From NCBI GenBank assembly GCA_021463505.1, contig JAJTYR010000022.1, forward strand, positions 1 to 57,424: 57,424 nucleotides of DNA. The letters are read 5' to 3'. Position 1 is the stretch's first letter. Each line of letters starts with the position of its first letter. Origin of the DNA: Burkholderiaceae bacterium (GTDB lineage Bacteria; Pseudomonadota; Gammaproteobacteria; Burkholderiales; Burkholderiaceae_E). Of the stretch, positions 19,760 through 26,945 are shown in pieces. The notes beneath the pieces were generated by a model. That model saw only the letters and a program-made list of their open reading frames with translations, was not told where the DNA came from and did no database searches. A program made the translations under genes and the position numbers.

Positions 19760-22417
19760 TCAGAAGTCGAACTTCACGAACGCGCCCAGCAGCGTCGCAC
19801 GATAGTCGATCGGGCCGGCATCGAGATAGACCTGCTGGTTGGTGCCGGGCACCGGATTGGCGGCCACGCCGTCGTAGTGCCAGTCGCGGATCTTGCCCTG
19901 TTCGTGCCGCAAGAGCATCCGGATCGACAACTGCTTGCGGATCGGCATCACCAACCCCGCTTCGAGGATGTTCTGCGTAAAGCGCAGTCTGGAGAAGCCG
20001 CCGTCGACCAGCCCTCGGGTCGCCGGCGGAATCACGATGCCCGCGCCGTACTGCTGGTCCATCGTGGTGCTTCCCGACACGTGGGTGAAGCTCAGGTCGA
20101 GCCTGGCCTTGCCGAAGTCCCGGAACAGCCCGAAGCCGAGCACGTCGCTGCGGTCCTTGTGCACGAACGCCCAGCGGCGGTCGAGCGGCAACAGCGTGCT
20201 GCCGGCGTTGGCACAGCTGTCGAGCAGCGCCTCGGTCTGAGCGGTGGTGGCAAAGCCGCCGGCGGGGATCGTGCACGCGACGCCGGTCTGGATGTTGGCC
20301 TGCGAGATCCGCCCGTTCTGGTAGGAGTAGAAGCCGTACATCGACAGTGTGGTGCTCGCTTGCCAGTTCAGGTCGAGGTTCACCGAGTTCTGTTTCTGGT
20401 GATCGGTCCGTCCGTAAGCCGAGTCCGGATATCTCGCATCCTTCCACTGCAGTGACAGGCCGCCGTCCAGATCGGGCCGCAGCGCGTAGTTCATCCGCGC
20501 ATTCAGGATGTTCTGGTCGCGGTCGGCCAGATCGAACTTCCGCGCCTGCGCGAGCGCGTGTATCCAGGAGTTCAGGTTGGTTGCGGCCGCGGTCGGCAGC
20601 GGGCCGAGCGCGGAACTGAAGAACCCGTGATAGGGGTCGGAGACGTACTCGCTGCCGCGCCTGCGGTCGTGCTCGTAGGACAGGCGCAGCGTGCCGCGCT
20701 CCAGACTCCTGTTGACGTAGCCGAGCTTGAGCCTGTTCTCCCAGGTCTCGGCGCGCTCGCGGTGCTTGCGATCGTATTCCTCGCGTTCGAGCGAGGCGTT
20801 CACGCTGTTGTGCCGGCTGAGCCGGTAGTCACCCGACAACGCATAGTTGGTCTGGGTGTACTCGAACGGCATGTTGCGGATGGGGATGTTGCCGGCGTTC
20901 GGCACGACGCCGAGCGCCTGCGCCGCGGCGAGACTGCAGCCTGCGGCCAGATACGCCGGCGTGGCGACCATCGATGCTCCGCTGCCGTCGTTGAGCAGTC
21001 GCCCCCATTGTCCGTTCAGTGGATTGCAGGCCCAGTATTGGGTGGAATTCCCGGTATCGTACCGGCGGACCTTGCCTTTCAGGTCGAGATCCTTCACCGG
21101 CTTCAGGCTCAGCCCCAGATCGACCAGCTGGGTGTCGATCTTCGCGTCGGCGCTCTGCCTGCTCAGCGACGCGGTGGTGTCCCAGGCTCCACCCGCCACG
21201 CCGTTGACGATGACCCCCGGATACGTGGTCGATGCCAGCAGGTCGTCGTTCTGGCGCAGCCTGCTGGCGGAGACCAGGGCGGTGAAACGGGCATCGTAGA
21301 ACTGCGGGAAGGCGCGCGCGTATTCGCCCTTCAGGTTCAGGTAGTCGTTGTCGGGATGCAGATCGAAACGGCCGCGGGGGAAAGCGCCAGTGCCCGCGCC
21401 GACCGGCACACCGTTGGCGGCCGGCAGGAACATCGGGTTCTCGAACGACAGCGTATCGATGTTGTTGCGGAAGAACGAGGCCGAGATCTGTCCGTTGAAG
21501 CTGCTCAGCCGGTCGGACCACTGCACGCCGGCGACCATGTCGTGGGTGTCGCTGTCGACGGACTCGGGTAACTCGAGGCCGCCGGTGCCGCCGCCGCCCC
21601 CCATGACCATCCCGAACGGCCGCGCGCCTTCGCGCTTCTCGTTCGTATAGCTGGCGAACAGCTTCCAGTCGGAGGGCAGGTTCATGTCGAACCGCACGCC
21701 GCCCTTCTTGCGCACGATCCCGAGCTCCGAGTATGGCGTCGCGAGCGCCGCCGCCCGAAGATTGGTGTTCGTGACTGCAGCGCTGGTGGTGCCGCCCGGC
21801 GCCAGGCCGTTCAGCGTGAGGCTGGAGGTGCCCGTCCCGTTCCAGAGGTTCCGATAGGTGCTCGTGAAGACGTGCGGGCTCTCGTTGTAGAACGCCCTCA
21901 CTCTCCAGTCGTTGTAGCGCCCGAAACGCAGCCCGTAGAACTGGTCGTCGAACGTCGTGCCGCCGCCGAAGATCTCGAGGAAGCGGGCCGCATCGGGTTT
22001 TTCGGCCTGCACGCGGAAATTGTTGAGGTACAGGCCGTTGTCCACGTCCTTGTAGGCGCGGAAGCCGGCGGCTCGCTCGTTGCCCGAGCCGCCGATCACT
22101 CCTGCCTCGATCGAACCCGAGTACTCCCAACCCGATGGCGTCCTGGTCGGCTCGGGATCGATGAAGGGGGCGCCGTACAGGAAACCGGTGGGGGTGCGCT
22201 CGTTCTGTCCCTCGCCCATGCCTTCCGGATCGCGCTCTCGCGCCGAACTGAAGGTGGCAGGGTTCAACGCGTTGCCCAACTGCGTATCCACCCCGACGCC
22301 TGAATCCGCCCACGCGGCGCCGGCGGCCATCTGCATCAGCGCCGTGCCCAGGACCGAAACGATCGTCTTCGGCCGGAGTTCGAGCCGCGCCCGGTACGGG
22401 CTTTGATTCGTGTTCAT
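19760..22417 (-). CDS. mtoB: MtrB/PioB-family outer-membrane beta-barrel of the decahaem conduit
   Basis: This 885-residue precursor has an N-terminal export signal ending near AAGAAWA, followed by long alternating polar/aromatic strands typical of a large beta-barrel. It ends in FVKFDF with a C-terminal Phe. Recognisable family blocks include GFLYGAPFIDPEPTRTPSGW and ATSTTYPGV-like repeats. MtrB/PioB/MtoB barrels sheathe a decahaem cytochrome so that electrons cross the outer membrane. It is longer than Shewanella MtrB (about 700 residues). The N-terminal CXXC pair of MtrB is not seen. It lies 24 bases after the decahaem gene, with a GGGAGGG ribosome site. The mto name reflects context and lack of a surface cytochrome; mtrB or pioB would be equally defensible. 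Confidence 0.85.
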   Translation of the reverse strand: MNTNQSPYRARLELRPKTIVSVLGTALMQMAAGAAWADSGVGVDTQLGNALNPATFSSARERDPEGMGEGQNERTPTGFLYGAPFIDPEPTRTPSGWEYSGSIEAGVIGGSGNERAAGFRAYKDVDNGLYLNNFRVQAEKPDAARFLEIFGGGTTFDDQFYGLRFGRYNDWRVRAFYNESPHVFTSTYRNLWNGTGTSSLTLNGLAPGGTTSAAVTNTNLRAAALATPYSELGIVRKKGGVRFDMNLPSDWKLFASYTNEKREGARPFGMVMGGGGGTGGLELPESVDSDTHDMVAGVQWSDRLSSFNGQISASFFRNNIDTLSFENPMFLPAANGVPVGAGTGAFPRGRFDLHPDNDYLNLKGEYARAFPQFYDARFTALVSASRLRQNDDLLASTTYPGVIVNGVAGGAWDTTASLSRQSADAKIDTQLVDLGLSLKPVKDLDLKGKVRRYDTGNSTQYWACNPLNGQWGRLLNDGSGASMVATPAYLAAGCSLAAAQALGVVPNAGNIPIRNMPFEYTQTNYALSGDYRLSRHNSVNASLEREEYDRKHRERAETWENRLKLGYVNRSLERGTLRLSYEHDRRRGSEYVSDPYHGFFSSALGPLPTAAATNLNSWIHALAQARKFDLADRDQNILNARMNYALRPDLDGGLSLQWKDARYPDSAYGRTDHQKQNSVNLDLNWQASTTLSMYGFYSYQNGRISQANIQTGVACTIPAGGFATTAQTEALLDSCANAGSTLLPLDRRWAFVHKDRSDVLGFGLFRDFGKARLDLSFTHVSGSTTMDQQYGAGIVIPPATRGLVDGGFSRLRFTQNILEAGLVMPIRKQLSIRMLLRHEQGKIRDWHYDGVAANPVPGTNQQVYLDAGPIDYRATLLGAFVKFDF

Positions 22418-22441
22418 GTCTCGACCCTCCCTCTGCCCCGA

Positions 22442-23395
22442 TCAGCGCTGGAACCGCGCGCCCGCGGGGTGATTGCTACCGTGGATCTGCGAATGGCAGT
22501 TCTGGCAGGAGCGTCCGATCACCCTCTGGCTTGGCACGCCCCCGAGGAGCGCGGAAGCGGCGGTCTGATCGTTCCGATAGAACGTGTTCGGGTGAAAGCC
22601 CGGCGGATTGTGGCATTGCTGGCAGAGCATCGGCCGGGCGACCTGCAGCAGCTTGTCGTGATTCGATCCGTGTGGCTGATGGCAGTTCAGGCAGCTCTCG
22701 CGCACCGGAGCGTGTTCCCAGATGAACGGGCCGCGCCGTTCGGCGTGGCAGGCATAGCAGACTTCGTTCACGCTGTCGGCCTTGAGCAGCGGTTTCGTCG
22801 ACGAACCGTGTGGGTTGTGGCAATCGGCGCAGGACATCTTGCCTTCGGGAAGCGGCATGTGCGAGCGCTTGCGGAACTCGGCACGCTGCTGCTGGTGGCA
22901 TTGGTAGCAGGTCTCGGAGATCGTCTGCTTGACCAGCAGACTGTTGACGGAGACCTTCTCCATCGGGTTGTGGCAGTCGGCGCAGCCGACCTTGTTGTCG
23001 GCATGCGTCGATCCCGGCCAGTGCAGGCGGTTGCCGCCCTGGTGGCAGCTCAGGCACTGGCTGTTCTGGACTTCGATGGGCGTGCCCCAGTATTTCGTGA
23101 AGCCGATGATGAGGCTCTTGTCCTCCGCCTTCTTCGCGTGGGCCGCGCCGGGGCCGTGGCACGACTCACAGACGCGCGCCTCATGCTGATTCTTCGGGTT
23201 GAGCCGGAAGACCTTTGCGTGAAGGGTGTCCTTGAAGTGCTGATTCTCCTGTCCGTGGCACCCGAGACAGGTCTTCTCCCCGACGTACTCCGCGTTCGCG
23301 GCGGTATCGGCCAGGGCGGGGGCACCGAACGCGAGGAACGCAGCCGTGGCTGCCATGAGCGCGCGCAGCGCGCCGACAGGTTGTGCACTCTTCAT
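22442..23395 (-). CDS. mtoA: decahaem c-type cytochrome, DmsE/MtrA/MtoA family
   Basis: This 317-residue periplasmic protein has a signal peptide (LMAATAAFLAFGAPALA) and ten CXXCH haem sites. In order they are CLGCH, CESCH, CLSCH, CADCH, CYQCH, CADCH, CYACH, CLNCH, CQQCH and CQNCH. Length and motif count match MtrA, MtoA and PioA, which sit inside the MtrB-type barrel and carry electrons across the outer membrane. It is the first gene of the minus-strand operon mtoA, mtoB, two dihaem cytochromes and the TPR gene. No MtrC/OmcA-like surface cytochrome accompanies it, which favours inward electron flow, for example Fe(II) oxidation, over metal reduction. The direction is inference. Confidence 0.93.
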   Translation of the reverse strand: MKSAQPVGALRALMAATAAFLAFGAPALADTAANAEYVGEKTCLGCHGQENQHFKDTLHAKVFRLNPKNQHEARVCESCHGPGAAHAKKAEDKSLIIGFTKYWGTPIEVQNSQCLSCHQGGNRLHWPGSTHADNKVGCADCHNPMEKVSVNSLLVKQTISETCYQCHQQQRAEFRKRSHMPLPEGKMSCADCHNPHGSSTKPLLKADSVNEVCYACHAERRGPFIWEHAPVRESCLNCHQPHGSNHDKLLQVARPMLCQQCHNPPGFHPNTFYRNDQTAASALLGGVPSQRVIGRSCQNCHSQIHGSNHPAGARFQR

Positions 23396-23915
23396 GACGT
23401 CTCGACTCCCATGGGGTCATCGCGCCCCTTGCCGGCTTGTCCGCCATCTCCCGACGAGGCCAGTATGCGGAGAACCTGCACTCGTCGTATTGCTTCGATG
23501 TGACGTCTTTCTTGATCGAACGCGCCATGCGGAGACGCTCCGGCGTTCACCGCAGGCATCGATGTCGCGGTGTCGACGTGCGGCGCCGCCATGCGACGGC
23601 CGGCACGCCTGGTTTCGCGCGGGAACTGCCCGAAGCGCCTGCGGAAGGCACGGCTGAAGCGGGTCTGGTCGCTGACCCTCCCGGCAGAGGGACGATCGAG
23701 TCGGCGATCGCGCCGGTCCCCGAGAAGCGGTTTTGCTCGAACTGCATCGATATCGCACTGCAACAGGCAGATCGCGCAGACCTGCCCGCCGCGTCAACGC
23801 GGGATCGGCGCCGCCCGTTGCGCCGCGCCATCGGGTTGAGCCACATCATTTCGCGCGTCTCGGCCCGGCGCGATCCTCGTCGCTTCCTCCGAACGAAACA
23901 CACCAGGGAAACGCC
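23396..23915. other. 520-base region upstream of the cytochrome operon
   Basis: This region separates mtoA (minus) from the flavin-fold gene at 23916 (plus). It should contain the promoter of the cytochrome operon. GGGAG lies about 14 bases before the mtoA ATG. Its middle holds the decayed AraC-like fragment listed separately. No other convincing gene is seen, although a plus-strand frame is open across much of it. Confidence 0.5.
23520..23790 (-). pseudogene. decayed AraC-family regulator (C-terminal HTH only)
   Basis: One minus-strand frame reads VSDQTRFSRAFRRRFGQFPRE, which closely matches the second recognition helix and C-terminus of AraC/XylS proteins (GFSDQxxFSRAFRRRFGxSP). The preceding expected block (I-A-D-I-A...G) appears in a different frame as AIADSIVPLPGG, so the two halves are separated by a frameshift. 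No intact N-terminal domain is visible, and downstream of the motif the frame runs into unrelated sequence. I read it as the remnant of a regulator that may once have controlled the adjacent cytochrome operon. It could also be a chance resemblance. Confidence 0.4.
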
Positions 23916-24299
23916 ATGACCGCGCTCGACCCCACCGCCCGCGAGCTCCTCGAGAAGGCGGAGTTCATCGCCATCGTCACGCAAGGGACGGATGGCCCGC
24001 ATCTGGTCGGGAACTGGTGCGACTATGCGCAGCGGATCGGCCTCGACGACGAGCGCATCGTCTTGCCGGCGGGTCGCTACAAGCGCACCGAGGAGAACCT
24101 GAAGCGCGACAGCCGGATCCAGCTGATGGTGGCGTCACGCGCGGTACGCGGGGCGCGCACCCCCGGACAGGGCGGCGTCATCCACGGCAAGGGCAGCGTG
24201 CAGGTCGACGGTGAATTCGCCGCGCGTGCGAAGGCGGTGTTCCCGTGGGCGCGCGGGGCGCTGGTGATCGAGGTCGAGCGCTGCGAGATGCAGCTGTAG
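23916..24299 (+). CDS. pyridoxamine 5'-phosphate oxidase-like FMN-binding split-barrel protein
   Basis: This 127-residue protein starts MTALDPTARELLEKAEFIAIVTQG and continues with the short split-beta-barrel pattern of the PNPOx-like family (DGPHLVGNWCDYAQRI, KRTEENLKRDSRIQLMVASR). Such proteins bind FMN or F420, or haem in some branches, and act in detoxification or redox reactions. The ATG at 23916 follows a weak AGGGAAAC ribosome site. It is oriented away from the cytochrome operon. The specific function is unknown. Confidence 0.75.
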   Translation: MTALDPTARELLEKAEFIAIVTQGTDGPHLVGNWCDYAQRIGLDDERIVLPAGRYKRTEENLKRDSRIQLMVASRAVRGARTPGQGGVIHGKGSVQVDGEFAARAKAVFPWARGALVIEVERCEMQL

Positions 24300-24493
24300 G
24301 GCGTGCGCCGTCGAGTCTCCGCAGCTTTGCCGCACCGGGTCAACGCTTCGGCCACGTGGTCGATGCGATCGGGTCGGTCGTGATGCGGAGGGGCGCTGCC
24401 AAGCTGCCCTTCAATCGGTCAGCGAGCGAGCCTGTACGTCGTCGACGGGTTGCACCGGCAGGCGCAGCATCGTCCGGACAAGCCCGCGCTGGC

Positions 24494-25375
24494 CTACTTC
24501 AGCGCGGCGAGCATGTGCTCGACGGCGGCGCGCACCTGCGCGTCGGACAGGTTGGCATTGCCGCCACGCGGCGGCATCGCGCGGATGCCGTCGATGGCGT
24601 GCTTGACCATCGTGTCTTCGCCAGCGGCTGCGCGCGGCGCCCACGCGCCCTTGTCTCCCAGTTTCGGCGCGCCGGCCACGCCGGTGCCGTGGCAGACCAT
24701 GCAGGTCGCGTCGTAGACCTTCTTGCCCTCCGCGGAGGAAGCCGCGCTGACGGCAGGCGCAGAGGCCGCTGCCGCCGGGGCCGGCGCAGTGGCAGCACTC
24801 GGGGCTGGAGCAGTGGCCGAAGCGGGGGCCGCTGCCGCAGCGGCCGGGGCCGCCGCGGCTGGCTGCGCCTCGGCAGTCTTCGACACCTCGGCCTTCGGCT
24901 CCTCGAACCTGCCGCCGGACTTGTTGGCCATGTAGACCACGGCGCGCGTGATCTCGCTGTCGCTGAAGTCGCCACCGCCCTGTGCAGGCATCGCGCCCTT
25001 GCCCTGGAGCGACGACGTCGTGAGCGCCTTCAGACCGGCCTTGATGCGTGCCGCCCAGGCAGCTGCGTCGCCGAGCTTCGGCGCGCCTGCCACGCCAGCG
25101 GCGTGGCAGGCCGAGCATTGAGCGTTGTAGACCTGCTCGCCGGTCTTCGCCACGGTTGGGGTGTTCGCGTCGCGCAGTTCGAAGCCGGCCACCGGCCGGA
25201 TGCGCGCTTCGATCGCCTCCGGCGTCATCGCGTCGGCCCCGGCGCCGGTACGGGTGCCGCTGCCGACGAACTTGACGATCAGCGTGATGATCGTGATCGG
25301 CACCACGAACGCCAGCACGATCACGGTGATCAGCTGCCGGGGAGTCTTGATGAATCCTTGGTGTTCGTCGCTCAT
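24494..25375 (-). CDS. membrane-anchored dihaem cytochrome c5-type protein
   Basis: This encodes 293 residues with an uncleaved N-terminal membrane helix at about 15 to 36 (LITVIVLAFVVPITIITLIV). Two related cytochrome c5-like domains follow, with haem sites CSACH and CMVCH. Both share the GVAGAPKLGD signature and a C-terminal GAMPAQGG or AMPPRGGN methionine-ligand segment. The domains are joined by a roughly 60-residue Ala/Pro-rich linker. It probably links periplasmic donors to a terminal oxidase at the inner membrane. The cytochrome gene at 25420-25866 lies 44 bases upstream in the same orientation, so the two probably form an operon. Confidence 0.9.
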   Translation of the reverse strand: MSDEHQGFIKTPRQLITVIVLAFVVPITIITLIVKFVGSGTRTGAGADAMTPEAIEARIRPVAGFELRDANTPTVAKTGEQVYNAQCSACHAAGVAGAPKLGDAAAWAARIKAGLKALTTSSLQGKGAMPAQGGGDFSDSEITRAVVYMANKSGGRFEEPKAEVSKTAEAQPAAAAPAAAAAAPASATAPAPSAATAPAPAAAASAPAVSAASSAEGKKVYDATCMVCHGTGVAGAPKLGDKGAWAPRAAAGEDTMVKHAIDGIRAMPPRGGNANLSDAQVRAAVEHMLAALK

Positions 25376-25419
25376 TGTTCCGCAGCCGGTTGGTGGAACG
25401 AAGCGCGCAATTATATCCG

Positions 25420-25866
25420 CTACTTCTCCCGCTTCAGGCTCTCGAGCCGTTCCGCGATTTCTTCCTCGATCTCCGCGAGCATGTCGGCATCGGGGTCTGG
25501 CCAGTCGCCGCCTGCCGCGCGCGCCATGTAGGCGGTGGCACGCGCGAATTCCTCGAGCGAGAGGCCGGGTTGGCCGCCGCGCGCAGGCATGCCGCGCACG
25601 TCGACCCACGCATGCGCGGTGAGCGTATCCTGCCCCTCGTCGACCAGCGGTTTCCAGGCCTGGCGGTCGCCCAGTCGCGGCGCGTTCTCGACGCCAGTGG
25701 CATGGCAGGCCATGCATACCTGCCGGTAGACCTGTTCGCCCGAGGCGAGGGAACGACAAGGCACTTCAGCTGATGCGCAGGCGGCCACGGCAAGGACCGT
25801 GAACGCGACGCCGACAGGCTTCCGGAGCCTGTGGGCCGATGCGGACAAGGCACGAATCGCGGACAC
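25420..25866 (-). CDS. monohaem cytochrome c5-type protein, possibly a lipoprotein
   Basis: From the GTG at 25866 this encodes 148 residues. The N-terminus has a basic stretch and a hydrophobic segment ending VLAVAAC, which fits a lipobox, or a signal-peptidase I site at ASA. One cytochrome domain has the haem site CMACH, then GVENAPRLGDRQAW and the methionine-ligand segment GMPARGG. The C-terminus is an acidic/basic helix (MLAEIEEEIAERLESLKREK). The GTG has GGAG about eight bases upstream; a TTG at 25848 is an alternative start. It precedes the dihaem c5-type gene and shares its orientation. Confidence 0.85.
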   Translation of the reverse strand: MSAIRALSASAHRLRKPVGVAFTVLAVAACASAEVPCRSLASGEQVYRQVCMACHATGVENAPRLGDRQAWKPLVDEGQDTLTAHAWVDVRGMPARGGQPGLSLEEFARATAYMARAAGGDWPDPDADMLAEIEEEIAERLESLKREK

Positions 25867-25968
25867 AGGCTGCTCCGGAATGGATCGACGTCGCGGTCGT
25901 AGCCGAACGCCGCGGCGCTCAGGCGAATCGCGCCGATCGCGCCGGGTCGTCGAGGCAAGGAGTTCGTC

Positions 25969-26415
25969 ATGGCGCGGAACATCGATGCTGCGGGCGCCCG
26001 AAGAAGCCGTGGCCGCATCGCGGCCTGGGCGCTGGTCCTGTCGCTCGGCGGAATGCCCTGGGCGAGCTGGGCGCAGGCGCCGTCCCCACCGTCCACCCAG
26101 TCGCTCAGCCAGGACGGCGTGACCGTGAAGGTCACGCCGATGCCGCGGGTGCCGGGCGCAGCCACCTGGGACTTCAAGGTCGTCCTGGAGACCCATTCGC
26201 AGGCACTGGTCGACGACCTGACACGGACGGCCACGCTGGTCACCGACGACGGCCGAAGCCTGAAGCCGACGGCGTGGTCCGGTTCCGGTCCCGGAGGACA
26301 TCATCGCGAAGGGGTGCTCCACTTCGCCATGCCGGAGCCGCAGCCGGGTGCGTTCGAATTGCGCATCTCGCGCGCCGGCGAATGGAAGGTTCGCGTCTTC
26401 CGCTGGACGCGGTAA
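25969..26415 (+). CDS. secreted hypothetical protein of the copper island
   Basis: This 148-residue protein has a signal peptide (IAAWALVLSLGGMPWASWAQA). The mature domain is beta-rich, with alternating strands and the segment GPGGHHREGVLHFAMPEP, whose His pair could bind metal. I do not recognise a named family; similar small periplasmic proteins occur beside copper ATPases. It is 30 bases upstream of the membrane protein gene and then the P-type ATPase, all on the plus strand, so an operon is likely. AAGGAG precedes the ATG. Confidence 0.65.
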   Translation: MARNIDAAGARRSRGRIAAWALVLSLGGMPWASWAQAPSPPSTQSLSQDGVTVKVTPMPRVPGAATWDFKVVLETHSQALVDDLTRTATLVTDDGRSLKPTAWSGSGPGGHHREGVLHFAMPEPQPGAFELRISRAGEWKVRVFRWTR

Positions 26416-26445
26416 CCCGATCGAGGCCGTTCGGAGGGACATCCC

Positions 26446-26940
26446 ATGGCAACCGCGGATCACTCGACGGCCCGGGACGGGGCGCGGCGGCGTGAATGGG
26501 CGCGCGCTGCCGCATGGGGCATTCTCGGCATGCTCGGGCTGCTGCTGCTCTATTTCGGCGTGCTCGGTGCGGTGTCCGGCTTCGGCTACGCGCTCGGGCA
26601 GTTCGCGGAGTTCTGGCCGTTCGTCGTCGCGCTCGCAGCAGGATTCGGAACGCAGGCAGGTATCTTCACGTGGCTGCACCGCGCGGTCCATGCCGCGCAC
26701 GGCTCGGGCAAGATCGTCGCCGCGACCGGCACGACATCGGGCGCGGCCATGGTGTCGTGTTGCGCGCACTACCTGGTCAACCTGTTGCCGGCGCTGGGTG
26801 CCGCAGGAGTCGTCACCTTCGTGTCGCAGTACCAGATCGCACTGTTCTGGGTCGGGCTCATCGCGAACGCGCTCGGCATCGCCTACATGGGGCGGCGTGC
26901 CACCGCCCTGGTTCGCGAGATGCACCACGGTCATCAGTGA
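26446..26940 (+). CDS. membrane protein with a CCAH motif, next to the copper ATPase
   Basis: This 164-residue protein has four probable membrane helices (about 22 to 44, 55 to 75, 93 to 116 and 122 to 142). A conserved-looking metal-site candidate, [14 protein letters not shown], lies inside the third helix. The C-terminus is His-rich (EMHHGHQ). A TCGGAGGG ribosome site precedes the ATG. It ends five bases before the ATPase start, so the two are co-translated or coupled. The Cys-Cys-x-His arrangement suggests a heavy-metal transport or chaperone role, which is inference; I do not know a characterised homologue. Confidence 0.7.
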   Translation: MATADHSTARDGARRREWARAAAWGILGMLGLLLLYFGVLGAVSGFGYALGQFAEFWPFVVALAAGFGTQAGIFTWLHRAVHAAHGSGKIVAATGTTSGAAMVSCCAHYLVNLLPALGAAGVVTFVSQYQIALFWVGLIANALGIAYMGRRATALVREMHHGHQ

Positions 26941-26945
26941 TCGAT

